Source: Microbacterium sp. ET2
GTDB taxonomy: Bacteria > Actinomycetota > Actinomycetes > Actinomycetales > Microbacteriaceae
NCBI RefSeq assembly: GCF_030347395.1
Contig: NZ_CP128170.1
Span: 2,604,001-2,668,000, forward strand
Direction of reading: 5' to 3'
DNA length: 64,000 nucleotides
Shown: piece after piece, positions 43,937 to 51,241 of the stretch
Layout of the letters: every line of letters begins with the position of its first letter
Numbering within the stretch: the stretch's first letter is position 1
Translations under genes and position numbers: made by a program
Notes under the pieces: model-generated
Seen by the model: only the letters and a program-made list of their open reading frames with translations
Told to the model about the DNA's origin: nothing
Databases searched by the model: none

Positions 43937-44520
43937 GCGGGTACACGATCCCGAACGTGGTCGCGCAGCATCCGCGGGGAGACCGCATCATGGATGTCTA
44001 CTCCCATCTGCTTGCTGAGCGCGTGGTCTACCTCGGCACCGGGATCGACGCGGGCGTGGCGAATGCGCTCATCGCCCAGCTCCTGCACCTGGACGCTGAC
44101 AGTCCCGAGCGCGACATCCAGCTCTACATCAACTGCGAGGGCGGCGATCCGGCGGCGATGCTGGCGATCTACGACACGATGCAGCACGTGCGGCCGGATG
44201 TCGCGACGACCGTGGTCGGGCAGGCGATCGGCGTCGGGGCGGTGCTGCTGGCGACCGGCGCCGCGGGCAAACGCGCCGTGCTCCCTCACGCGCGTGTGGT
44301 GCTGCACCAGCCGGCCGGGCAGGGGCGCGGCGCCATCCCCGACCTCATCCTCCAGGCCGACGAACTCGTGCGGGTGCGGGGAGAGGTGGAGGAGATCCTG
44401 GCGAGGCACTCCGGCGTCGACGCGGCGAAGCTCCGCATCGACACCGACCGCGACCGGGTGTTCACCGCCGCTGCGGCCGTGGAGTACGGCCTCGCCGACA
44501 CGGTTCTCACGCGGGCGTAG
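43933..44520 (+). CDS. ClpP-like subunit lacking the catalytic serine (ClpR-like)
   Basis: 195 residues, full-length ClpP fold, with NCEGGDPAAMLAIYDTM, HARVVLHQPAGQGRG (His kept) and DTDRDRVFTAAAAVEYGLADTVL (Asp kept). The nucleophile position reads GQAIGVGAVLLATGA where ClpP has GQAASMGA, so residue 100 is Gly instead of Ser. It should be proteolytically dead but able to form a ring with the active partner, like cyanobacterial and plastid ClpR. GTG start overlapping the upstream stop. Confidence 0.9.
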   Translation: MSGYTIPNVVAQHPRGDRIMDVYSHLLAERVVYLGTGIDAGVANALIAQLLHLDADSPERDIQLYINCEGGDPAAMLAIYDTMQHVRPDVATTVVGQAIGVGAVLLATGAAGKRAVLPHARVVLHQPAGQGRGAIPDLILQADELVRVRGEVEEILARHSGVDAAKLRIDTDRDRVFTAAAAVEYGLADTVLTRA

Positions 44521-44527
44521 CCGCCGC

Positions 44528-44617
44528 GTGTCCCTAACTCCTGCATTTCAGGCCGCCAGGCGCCGCATTCCGGTCGCTGAGCTGCCCTCGGCGCCGAAGT
44601 GCAGGAGTTAGGGACAC
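44528..44617. repeat. Inverted repeat, family A copy 3 (best conserved)
   Basis: The 22-bp arms starting GTGTCCCTAACTCCTGCA (44528-44549) and ending TGCAGGAGTTAGGGACAC (44596-44617) pair with one mismatch. It sits between convergent genes. A related half-site, CGAATCTGAGGAGTTACG at 44641-44658, runs over the stop codon of the MBL gene. Confidence 0.85.
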
Positions 44618-44653
44618 GTCTGCGCCCGCACCCACCCCCGCGAATCTGAGGAG

Positions 44654-45370
44654 TTACGCCGTAGCCGCCGCGTGCACCGCCGCGACGGCTACGGCAGGCC
44701 GGCCGCGCCAGGGCGCGCCGTGGCCGGGGAGGATCCACTCCGCGTCGAGCCCCACGAGTCGGTCGAGCGAGGCGAGCGCCTCGACCGGCTCGTCGGTGAA
44801 GGGCGCCGGCTGAGGCCCGACCTCGCCGGTGAGCACCGAGCGGGTGGTGAGGGCGTCGCCGACGAACGCCGCCCGCACCGACGGGACGTAGACCGCGACG
44901 CTGCCGGGCGAGTGCCCGGGAAGGGCGATGATCTGCGGATCACCGGGGAGGGGCAGGACCTGTCCGTCGGAGACCTCGGCGACCTCGGTGAGGTGCCGAG
45001 TACGCGCCCCGCCCTTGCGAGCGGCGTAGAGGAAGAACCCCGCCACAGCACCGATGCGCTTCCGGCCCATCGCCGTCGGCGGCTTCGGGCCGCCCTTCGC
45101 CCGCTCCGCATCGGCGGCGTGGATGTACACGGGCACGCCGTGCTCGCGCCGAAGGCGCTCGGCGAAGCCGAGGTGGTCGCTGTCGCCGTGGGTGAGGATG
45201 ACCCCGCGGACGTCGCTGAGCTGGCGTCCCATCGCACGCAGCTCGCGGATGAGGTCGCGCCAGTGCCCGGGCAGTCCGGCGTCGATGAGGGTGATGCCGT
45301 CGGCGGTCTCGACGAGATACGCCGCGACGATGTCGTTGCCGATGCGGTGGAGCTGGGGAGCGAGTCGCAT
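44654..45370 (-). CDS. MBL-fold metallo-hydrolase
   Basis: 238 residues. The zinc motif THGDSDH (HxxxDH), then LPGHSPGSVAVYVPS, FVGDAL and the final ILPGHG make a complete metallo-beta-lactamase fold with a two-metal site; the first His of HxHxDH is replaced (TH-G-DSDH keeps H, D, H). The substrate is unknown; it could be a glyoxalase II-like or lactonase enzyme. Divergent from a TetR regulator with paired operators in the gap. Confidence 0.87.
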   Translation of the reverse strand: MRLAPQLHRIGNDIVAAYLVETADGITLIDAGLPGHWRDLIRELRAMGRQLSDVRGVILTHGDSDHLGFAERLRREHGVPVYIHAADAERAKGGPKPPTAMGRKRIGAVAGFFLYAARKGGARTRHLTEVAEVSDGQVLPLPGDPQIIALPGHSPGSVAVYVPSVRAAFVGDALTTRSVLTGEVGPQPAPFTDEPVEALASLDRLVGLDAEWILPGHGAPWRGRPAVAVAAVHAAATA

Positions 45371-45398
45371 TGCCGTCTTCTCTCTGCGTGAGTATGAT

Positions 45399-45415
45399 GG
45401 CTACGATACATAGCC
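45399..45415. promoter_or_regulatory. Putative TetR operator 1 (MBL/TetR gap)
   Basis: GGCTA-N7-TAGCC, a perfect dyad in the 92-bp divergent gap. Confidence 0.65.
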
Positions 45416-45420
45416 TTGAT

Positions 45421-45437
45421 GGCTAACGTCAATAGCT
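45421..45437. promoter_or_regulatory. Putative TetR operator 2 (MBL/TetR gap)
   Basis: GGCTA-N7-TAGCT, the same dyad with one mismatch, exactly 22 bp from the first (two helical turns). Confidence 0.65.
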
Positions 45438-45462
45438 GTCCGTTATTCCCCGGAGGACGACG

Positions 45463-45972
45463 ATGCCCACCCCCGAGCGCACCACCCTCCCCGAGATCGT
45501 CGCCACCGCTCGCGATCTGCTCGAGAACAACGGCGTCGCGGGTGTCACGATGCAGGCGGTGGCCGAGCGCGTGGGGGTGCGCGCTCCCTCCCTCTACAAG
45601 CGGGTGGAGGGCCGCGACGAACTCCTCCGCCTGGTGGCCGAAGATGCGGCATCCGATCTCTCCCGCCGCTTCGCCGCGACCGACGGAACCGTCACCGAGC
45701 TCGCCCACGCCTACCGGTCCTTCGCGCGCGCGAATCCGATGAGCTTCCGCCTGCTGCTCGACTCCGACGCTGCGGCGGGGGCGTTCCGCGATGTCGCCGA
45801 CCCCATCATCGCGGCGACGAGGAGTCTCGATGCTGCGCGCGTGGTCACGGCGTGGGCAACCGGTTTCCTCACCATGGAGCTGGCCGGGGCCTTCCGCCTC
45901 GGCGGTGACCTCGATGAGGCCTATGCGTTCGGGCTCGACACCATCGTGGCCGGGCTCGATCGGGCGGCCTGA
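45463..45972 (+). CDS. TetR/AcrR-family regulator
   Basis: 169 residues. The HTH spans about 10-55: EIVATARDLLENNGVAGVTM, then QAVAERVGVRAPSLYKRVEGRDELLRLV, with the usual YxxxxxxxxL. The C-terminal domain is of the WHG-like type (FARANPMSFRLLLDSDAAA). GGAGG precedes the ATG by 8 nt. It probably represses itself and the divergent MBL hydrolase. Confidence 0.88.
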   Translation: MPTPERTTLPEIVATARDLLENNGVAGVTMQAVAERVGVRAPSLYKRVEGRDELLRLVAEDAASDLSRRFAATDGTVTELAHAYRSFARANPMSFRLLLDSDAAAGAFRDVADPIIAATRSLDAARVVTAWATGFLTMELAGAFRLGGDLDEAYAFGLDTIVAGLDRAA

Positions 45973-45973
45973 T

Positions 45974-46240
45974 CTACCGCTCGGCGGTCGGCCACACCTT
46001 CCCCGCCCACGGGTCGTAGTCGGCGACGAGGTCCTCCTGCGGGGGGCGCTCGCCCTCGGCGACGTGCTGCAGGTTCACCCGCACCCGGTACCAGAGGGAG
46101 GATGACCCGCGCATGCCGTCGATCATGACGTCAGCCGGATGCAGCTGAGCGGCGACCTCGGAGTGGTGCGCCTTCCACGTCTCCAGCGCCTCGAGCGCTT
46201 CGGGCTTGGTCTTCGTGCGGGCGACCTCGATGAGCGGCAT
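45974..46240 (-). CDS. LigD-type polymerase protein, C-terminal part (frameshifted)
   Basis: 88 residues from an internal ATG. MPLIEVARTKTKPEALEALE and the end YRVRVNLQHVAEGERPPQED...DPWAGKVW continue the LigD polymerase-like protein encoded just upstream in another frame. The open frame extends upstream as AEKPPRGGDGSGRRQST to about 46305, where it meets the other frame. No independent promoter or ribosome binding site is seen. I read it as the tail of one broken gene. Confidence 0.7.
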   Translation of the reverse strand: MPLIEVARTKTKPEALEALETWKAHHSEVAAQLHPADVMIDGMRGSSSLWYRVRVNLQHVAEGERPPQEDLVADYDPWAGKVWPTAER

Positions 46241-47213
46241 CGTCGATTGCCGACGCCCCGAGCCGTCGCCTCCGCGGGGCGGCTTCTCGGCCGGGCCGAG
46301 GCTCTTCGGCCAGCCGCAGCAGTCCGTCGAGCGACCCGACGGCGTCGTCGATGCCCGCGTGCGGATCGCCGATCTCGGCGTAGCGCGTGATCATCGTGGG
46401 CACGGTGAAGGCCTCGGGGAGGGAGGTGCGCACCTCCTCCCACGACAGCGGGGCCGACACGCGGGCGTCGGGGCGGGGTCTCACCGAGTACGCCGAGGCG
46501 ACCGTGCGGTCCTTGGCGTTCTGGTTGAAGTCGACGAAGACGCTCTCGCCCCGCTCCTCCTTCCACCACCGTGCCGTGGCGAGCCCGGGTGCGCGGTTCT
46601 CGACCTCGCGGGCGAGGGTCTCGGCGGCGAGGCGCACCTGCTTGTAGTCCCACTCCGGGGCGATGCGGACGAGGATGTGCAGGCCCCGCGACCCGCTCGT
46701 CTTCGGCCAGCCCACGAGCTCCACGTCGTCGAGCACCTCGCGGGCGACGGAGGCGACGTCGACGATCTGCGACCACTCGACGCCGGGCATCGGGTCGAGG
46801 TCGATCCGCAGCTCGTCGGGGTGGTCGAGATCTTCGGCGCGCACCGGGTGAGGGTTCAGGTCGAGGCATCCGAGGTTCACGATCCACGCGAGCCCGGCCG
46901 CGTCGCGGATGACGGCCTCCTCGGCGGACGTGCCCGACGCGTAGTGCAGGGTGGCGGTGTCGATGAAGGCGGGGTGGTTCTCGGGCACGCGCTTCTGGAA
47001 GAACGGCTCGGCGTCGATGCCGCGGGGGAAACGTTTGAGGACCATCGGGCGGCCGCCCGCCCCGCGGAGCGCTCCGTCGGCGACGGCGAGGTAGTACTCG
47101 ACGAGGTCGAGCTTGGTGATGCCGGGCTCGGGGAAGACGACCTTGTCGGGGCTGGAGATCCGCACCTCCTCGCCGTCGACGTCGAGGATCGCGGGCGGTG
47201 TCTTCGCGGCCAT
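46131..47213 (-). CDS. LigD polymerase-domain protein (primase-like), N-terminal part (frameshifted)
   Basis: The archaeo-eukaryotic primase-type polymerase domain of LigD, acting in NHEJ repair: IDLDPMPGVEWSQIVDVA (metal-binding DxD), TSGSRGLHILVRI, RWWKEERGESVFVDFNQNAKDRTVASAYSVRP. After LRLAEE near 46305 the frame turns into Arg/Gly-rich nonsense, while the other frame continues the family sequence; hence a one-base deletion. No ligase domain is attached, as in stand-alone actinobacterial paralogues. The start at 47213 has TACGGT 7 nt upstream. Confidence 0.82.
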   Translation of the reverse strand: MAAKTPPAILDVDGEEVRISSPDKVVFPEPGITKLDLVEYYLAVADGALRGAGGRPMVLKRFPRGIDAEPFFQKRVPENHPAFIDTATLHYASGTSAEEAVIRDAAGLAWIVNLGCLDLNPHPVRAEDLDHPDELRIDLDPMPGVEWSQIVDVASVAREVLDDVELVGWPKTSGSRGLHILVRIAPEWDYKQVRLAAETLAREVENRAPGLATARWWKEERGESVFVDFNQNAKDRTVASAYSVRPRPDARVSAPLSWEEVRTSLPEAFTVPTMITRYAEIGDPHAGIDDAVGSLDGLLRLAEEPRPGREAAPRRRRLGASAIDDAAHRGRPHEDQARSARGAGDVEGAPLRGRRSAASG

Positions 47214-47220
47214 GCGGCCC

Positions 47221-47226
47221 ACCGTA
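47221..47226 (-). promoter_or_regulatory. -10 element of the LigD-polymerase gene
   Basis: Minus-strand TACGGT, 7 nt before the ATG at 47213. Confidence 0.5.
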
Positions 47227-47238
47227 CCTGCGGGAAGC

Positions 47239-47541
47239 TCAGGCGGCGAGGGCGAACGCGCCGCGCGTGCTCCTGGTAGGGACGCTCGCGACGCTCCGCA
47301 GATCGTCGGCGACCCCGAGTGTCAGGTCGATGAGCGTGGTGTCGAGCGCGCCGGCGATGGCGGCGATCATCTCGCTCGAGGGCTCTTTGCGACCGCGCTC
47401 GACCTCGGAGAGGTACTGCGGGGACACCCCCGCGCGGTCGGCGGTGTCGGTGAGGCGCTCGCCGCGCTCGTGACGCAGGCGCCGCAGGCGCTCGCCGAGG
47501 GCGTCGCGCCAGAGCGGCTCGGGCGGGAGATGGTCGGTCAT
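47239..47541 (-). CDS. XRE-family regulator resembling ClgR/PopR
   Basis: 100 residues. The HTH is GERLRRLRHERGERLTDTAD followed by RAGVSPQYLSEVERGRKEPSSEMIAAIAGAL. The SEVERGRKEPSSE block is characteristic of actinobacterial Clp-gene regulators ClgR and PopR. It ends in ALAA, the same last four residues as an ssrA degron; in Streptomyces the Ala-Ala end of such regulators makes them Clp substrates. A ClpP pair lies 2.7 kb away (43307-44520). The start is set by TAGCCT 6 nt upstream. Confidence 0.78.
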   Translation of the reverse strand: MTDHLPPEPLWRDALGERLRRLRHERGERLTDTADRAGVSPQYLSEVERGRKEPSSEMIAAIAGALDTTLIDLTLGVADDLRSVASVPTRSTRGAFALAA

Positions 47542-47547
47542 GAAGCG

Positions 47548-47553
47548 AGGCTA
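47548..47553 (-). promoter_or_regulatory. -10 element of the ClgR/PopR-like gene
   Basis: Minus-strand TAGCCT, 6 nt before the ATG at 47541. Confidence 0.55.
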
Positions 47554-47595
47554 AAGAGCGGATGCCGCGCTGCGCCACGCGTTCTGCTCACAGCA

Positions 47596-47629
47596 GAACG
47601 GCCGGCCCGGAGAACCGGGCCGGCCGTTC
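47596..47629 (-). terminator. Terminator hairpin after the Bax-inhibitor-like gene
   Basis: A perfect 15-bp stem GAACGGCCGGCCCGG / CCGGGCCGGCCGTTC with an AGAA-type loop, 14 bp after the stop. Confidence 0.88.
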
Positions 47630-47642
47630 GAGACGCGTGAGG

Positions 47643-48560
47643 TTACTCGCTGCCGCGCAGGATCGCGAGGATGCGGAGGATCTCGATGTAGAGCCAGACG
47701 ACGGTGACCATGATGCCGAAGGCGCTCAGCCAGCCGTACTGACGCGGGGCGCCGTTGCGCACGCCCTGCTGCACCTGGTCGAAGTCGAGCACCAGCGAGT
47801 AGGCGGCCATCAGGACGACGACGATGCCGATGATCACTCCGAGCGGGATGCCGAAGATCTGCACGTCGCTGCGAAGGCCGAACGCGCTGTCGGTCGCGCC
47901 GAACAGCATCATGCCGACGTTGACGAGCGAAAAGACCAGGTAGCCGACCATGGCGATCAGGAAGATCTTGGTCGCCCGGGCCGACGCTCGGATCTTGCCG
48001 CTGGCGAAGAGGGCGAGGGTCACGCCGACGACCACGAGGGTCGCGAGGGTCGCCTGCAGGACAATTCCCGGCCACTGCACCTCGAAGAAGGCCGAGATGC
48101 CGCCGATGAACAGTCCCTCGGCCGCCGCGTACGCGAAGATCAGAGCGGGGCGGACCTTCTTGCGCGAGGTGAAGATGATCACCAGCGCCAGGACGAAGCC
48201 GGCGAGACCCCCGACGATCATCGGCAGCGCCGAGACGCTGTCGGTCGGGGTCAGGCCGCCGAGCGTCCAGACCCAGCCGACGGCGGCGGTGACGAGAAGG
48301 ATCGCGAAGAGCGACACCGTCTTGACGACGGTGTCCTCGATCGTCATCCGTCCGGTCTCGACCGAACCGGCGGGCGGACCGGCGAAGGCGCCCTCGAGCT
48401 GCGCCTGGGCAGCGAGATCGGCGCTGCCGCGCGAGGCCGAGCCTGCGGCGGCGGCGGGCGGCGGAGTCAGGCTTGCTGCACGCGCACCGCCCGGGTATGA
48501 CTGCACGGCGCGAGGGTCCTGAAACGCCGGGTTGTTGAATGCGGGGTTGTTGAGGGCCAC
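47643..48560 (-). CDS. Bax inhibitor-1/YccA family membrane protein
   Basis: 305 residues. The N-terminal ~90 are disordered (starting NNPAFNNPAFQDP, typical of actinobacterial members). Seven helices follow, beginning TVVKTVSLFAILLVTAAVGW and including FAYAAAEGLFIGGISAFFE. The last part has LVLDFDQVQQGV, with the conserved acidic pair. Family members modulate membrane-protease activity or Ca2+ leak; the role here is unknown. The start is chosen at GTG 48560 (LNNPAF motif); GGAG lies 10 nt upstream. Confidence 0.88.
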   Translation of the reverse strand: MALNNPAFNNPAFQDPRAVQSYPGGARAASLTPPPAAAAGSASRGSADLAAQAQLEGAFAGPPAGSVETGRMTIEDTVVKTVSLFAILLVTAAVGWVWTLGGLTPTDSVSALPMIVGGLAGFVLALVIIFTSRKKVRPALIFAYAAAEGLFIGGISAFFEVQWPGIVLQATLATLVVVGVTLALFASGKIRASARATKIFLIAMVGYLVFSLVNVGMMLFGATDSAFGLRSDVQIFGIPLGVIIGIVVVLMAAYSLVLDFDQVQQGVRNGAPRQYGWLSAFGIMVTVVWLYIEILRILAILRGSE

Positions 48561-48680
48561 TGCTCTCACACTCCAAAGTATTCGGGCCACAGCGGTGTGC
48601 TGTGAATCAACGATATCGGACCGATTCCGATTCCCGGCAGATGGGCCCCTGTGAAGCGACTATGAGCAGAGAGGAGCGTC

Positions 48681-48686
48681 TAGCCT
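48681..48686 (+). promoter_or_regulatory. -10 element of the glycerophosphodiesterase gene
   Basis: TAGCCT, 6 nt before the GTG at 48693. Confidence 0.55.
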
Positions 48687-48692
48687 GAAGGC

Positions 48693-49742
48693 GTGCGCCG
48701 CCCCCTCGTCATCGGCCATCGGGGTGCCCCCGGCTATCGCCCCGAGCACTCGCGCTCCTCGTACACCCTCGCCCTCGAGATGGGCGTCGACGCGGTGGAG
48801 CCCGACGTCGTGCTCTCCAAGGACGGCGTGCTCGTCGTGCGTCACGAGAACGAGATCTCGGGAACGACGGATGTCGCGACGCGACCCGAATTCGCCGATC
48901 GCCGCACCACGAAAGAGATCGACGGGGTCGCCCTCACGGGATGGTTCACCGAGGACTTCACCTGGCAGGAGCTCGCCACGCTCACCTGCCGCGAGCGCCT
49001 GCCGGAGGTCCGCCCCGCAAGCGCGACCTTCGACGGTCGGCAGCCGGTGCTGCGCCTCGTCGACGTACTCGACCTCGTGCGGGATGCGTCGCTCGCCCAG
49101 GGGCGCGAGATCGGCGTCGTGCTCGAGATCAAACACGCCACTTACATGGCCTCGCTCGGCTTCGACCTCGCCGCCATCGTGCATGACGAGCTCCGCGCTA
49201 CCGGGTGGGCGGCCGGGGAATGGCCGCTCATCGTAGAGTCGTTCGAGTCGAGCATCCTCTTCGCCCTGCAGGATAGAGGGCTTCCCGCCCGCTATGTCTA
49301 CCTCCTCGAGGCAGCGGGGAAGCCCTTCGACCTCGTCGCGGCCCACGGCGTCGACGCGCCGACCTACGCGTCGATCGCCGCACCGGCAGGCTTGGACGCC
49401 CTGGTGGGACGCGTCGACGGCATCAGCGTGGACAAGCGGATGCTCCTCGCCCCCGACCGCCTGGGCCGGGCCACGGACCGTTCGCGGATCATCGCCGACG
49501 CGCACGCGCGCGGCCTCCAGGTCTTCACCTGGACCTGCCGCCCCGAGAACCCGTTCCTCCTCAAGGAGTTCCGGCGACCCGGCGGCAAGGCGGCGTTCGG
49601 CGACTACGAGGCGGAGTGGACGCTGATCCGAGACGGGGTGACCGGGGGGGACGGCGTCGACGGCGTCTTCGTCGACCACGCCGACCTCGGCGTCCGGCTC
49701 TTCCAGGCCCCTACTTCTTCGGGTCGTGGCCCCAGTTCATGA
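48693..49742 (+). CDS. Glycerophosphodiester phosphodiesterase
   Basis: 349 residues, GDPD TIM barrel. VIGHRGAPGYRPEHS holds the catalytic HR and the first metal ligand; VDAVEPDVVLSKDGVLVVRHE supplies E-x-D and the second His. VLEIKHATY and VFTWTCRPENPFL are further family blocks, and DGVFVDHADLGV closes the barrel. It is cytoplasmic by lack of a signal peptide. It cleaves deacylated phospholipids to glycerol-3-phosphate. The 3' end overlaps the convergent DUF3140 gene by 32 bp. Confidence 0.92.
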   Translation: MRRPLVIGHRGAPGYRPEHSRSSYTLALEMGVDAVEPDVVLSKDGVLVVRHENEISGTTDVATRPEFADRRTTKEIDGVALTGWFTEDFTWQELATLTCRERLPEVRPASATFDGRQPVLRLVDVLDLVRDASLAQGREIGVVLEIKHATYMASLGFDLAAIVHDELRATGWAAGEWPLIVESFESSILFALQDRGLPARYVYLLEAAGKPFDLVAAHGVDAPTYASIAAPAGLDALVGRVDGISVDKRMLLAPDRLGRATDRSRIIADAHARGLQVFTWTCRPENPFLLKEFRRPGGKAAFGDYEAEWTLIRDGVTGGDGVDGVFVDHADLGVRLFQAPTSSGRGPSS

Positions 49743-50043
49743 GCGAGTAACGCCACGGTGTGTCGGTGACGTCGCCGCTCGGACGCTGCGAGGAATGCCG
49801 CGAGACATACCCGGTGACCTTCTTCATGTGCGCATAGTCGCTGTCGGTGAGGTCGGCCTTCTTCTTTTGGAGGATCTTCACGATGCGCCGGCCCGAGGCG
49901 TGTCCGGTCGACTCCCCTCCGTCGTCCTTCTGCCCGACATCCTTCGACTCGTCGGTGTCGAGCCAGGTCTCCAACTCACTCGCCGTCATGTTCACGGCGT
50001 CATCGAAGTCATCCGCGATGCTCTTCTGCTCGTCCTTGTCCAT
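49711..50043 (-). CDS. DUF3140 protein
   Basis: 110 residues, highly charged and soluble. VNMTASELETWLDTDESKDVG, ESTGHASGRRIVKILQKKKADLTDSDYAHMKKVTGYVSRH and TPWRYSLMNWGHDPKK are the DUF3140 signature, a DNA-binding-like small protein of unknown function. ATG at 50043 has a CACAAT hexamer 6 nt upstream (50050-50055); the frame extends to 50103 without support. The 168-nt gap to oleA shows no other feature. Confidence 0.88.
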   Translation of the reverse strand: MDKDEQKSIADDFDDAVNMTASELETWLDTDESKDVGQKDDGGESTGHASGRRIVKILQKKKADLTDSDYAHMKKVTGYVSRHSSQRPSGDVTDTPWRYSLMNWGHDPKK

Positions 50044-50211
50044 GCCGAGATTGTGAGCCGGGGGCGACCGGGAATGAACCCCTTGCATCCCGCGCTGGCA
50101 CATGCAAGCCCGAACCGGTTCCTGAAAGCCTCATGCCAAGGTGCGTATACGCCCGGCGTAGACTTTTGGTTTCACCGACGGGCCTTCTCGAGCCCGTCGA
50201 ACGGAGGTCAA

Positions 50212-51234
50212 GTGGCCGGAAATGCGACCACCCGGTTCGGCAACGTGTCGTTGCTGTCGGTGGCGAGCGTGCTGCCGAGCAGGGTGACCACCTCCGACGA
50301 CATCGAGGACCGCCTTTCCGCCGCGCTGGCCCGACTCCGCCTGCGTCCCGGACTGCTCCGCCGTGTGGCCGGTGTCAACGAGCGGCGCAATTGGGCGGAG
50401 GGCGAGTCATCGGATGACGCCACCATCGCCGCCGGTGCGAAAGCCCTCGCCGATGCGGGTGTCGCGCCGGGGGAGGTGGGCCTTCTCATCAACACCTCGG
50501 TGACCCGCAAGCACCTCGAGCCCTCGGTGGCGGTGCGCCTGCACCACGGCCTCGGCCTTCCCACCTCGGCGATCAACTTCGACATCGCCAACGCCTGCCT
50601 CGGGTTCGTCAACGGCATGAGCCTCGCCGCCGGCATGATCGAGTCGGGCCAGATCCGCTACGCCATCGTCGTCAACGGCGAGGACGCCGACGAGATCCAG
50701 GTCAACACCATCAATCGCCTGGTGAATTCCAACGCCGACCGGGACGGATTCATGAGCGAGTTCGCCTCGCTCACCCTCGGATCGGGCTCGGCGGCGGCCG
50801 TCCTCGGCCGCGCCGACGAGCATCCCGAGGGCCACCGGCTGCTCGGCGGAGTGACCCGCGCGGCCACCCAGTTCCATGAGCTCTGCGTCGGCAGTGTCGA
50901 CGGCATGTTCACCGACGCGAAGGCACTCCTCAAGGGCGGCCTGAACCTCGTCGTGTCGGCGTGGAAAGAAGCGGCACCCGAATGGAAGTGGTCGGGCATG
51001 GACCGCTACATCACCCACCAGGTCTCCTCGGTGCACACCGGCGCGATCGTGAAGGCGGCGAAGCTCGACCCCGAGCGTGTACCGGTCACCTACGACCGCT
51101 ACGGCAACGTCGGGCCCGCGTCGATTCCGATCACCCTCGCCGAGCAGCAGTCGTCGCTGGGGCGCGGCGACCGGGTGCTCCTCATGGGCGTCGGCTCAGG
51201 GCTGAACACCGCGATGATGGAACTGGCCTGGTGA
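50212..51234 (+). CDS. oleA: OleA: acyl-CoA condensing thiolase-like enzyme
   Basis: 340 residues, a FabH-like thiolase-fold enzyme. The catalytic Cys129 is in INFDIANACLGFVNG; the His is in YITHQVSSVHTGA and the Asn in YDRYGNVGPASIPI. In the Ole pathway it condenses two long-chain acyl-CoAs head to head into a 2-alkyl-3-ketoacid. The OleBC and OleD genes follow directly, which separates it from FabH. GTG start with GGAGG 4 nt upstream; the frame opens earlier but without domain support. Confidence 0.9.
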   Translation: MAGNATTRFGNVSLLSVASVLPSRVTTSDDIEDRLSAALARLRLRPGLLRRVAGVNERRNWAEGESSDDATIAAGAKALADAGVAPGEVGLLINTSVTRKHLEPSVAVRLHHGLGLPTSAINFDIANACLGFVNGMSLAAGMIESGQIRYAIVVNGEDADEIQVNTINRLVNSNADRDGFMSEFASLTLGSGSAAAVLGRADEHPEGHRLLGGVTRAATQFHELCVGSVDGMFTDAKALLKGGLNLVVSAWKEAAPEWKWSGMDRYITHQVSSVHTGAIVKAAKLDPERVPVTYDRYGNVGPASIPITLAEQQSSLGRGDRVLLMGVGSGLNTAMMELAW

Positions 51235-51241
51235 CGGACCG

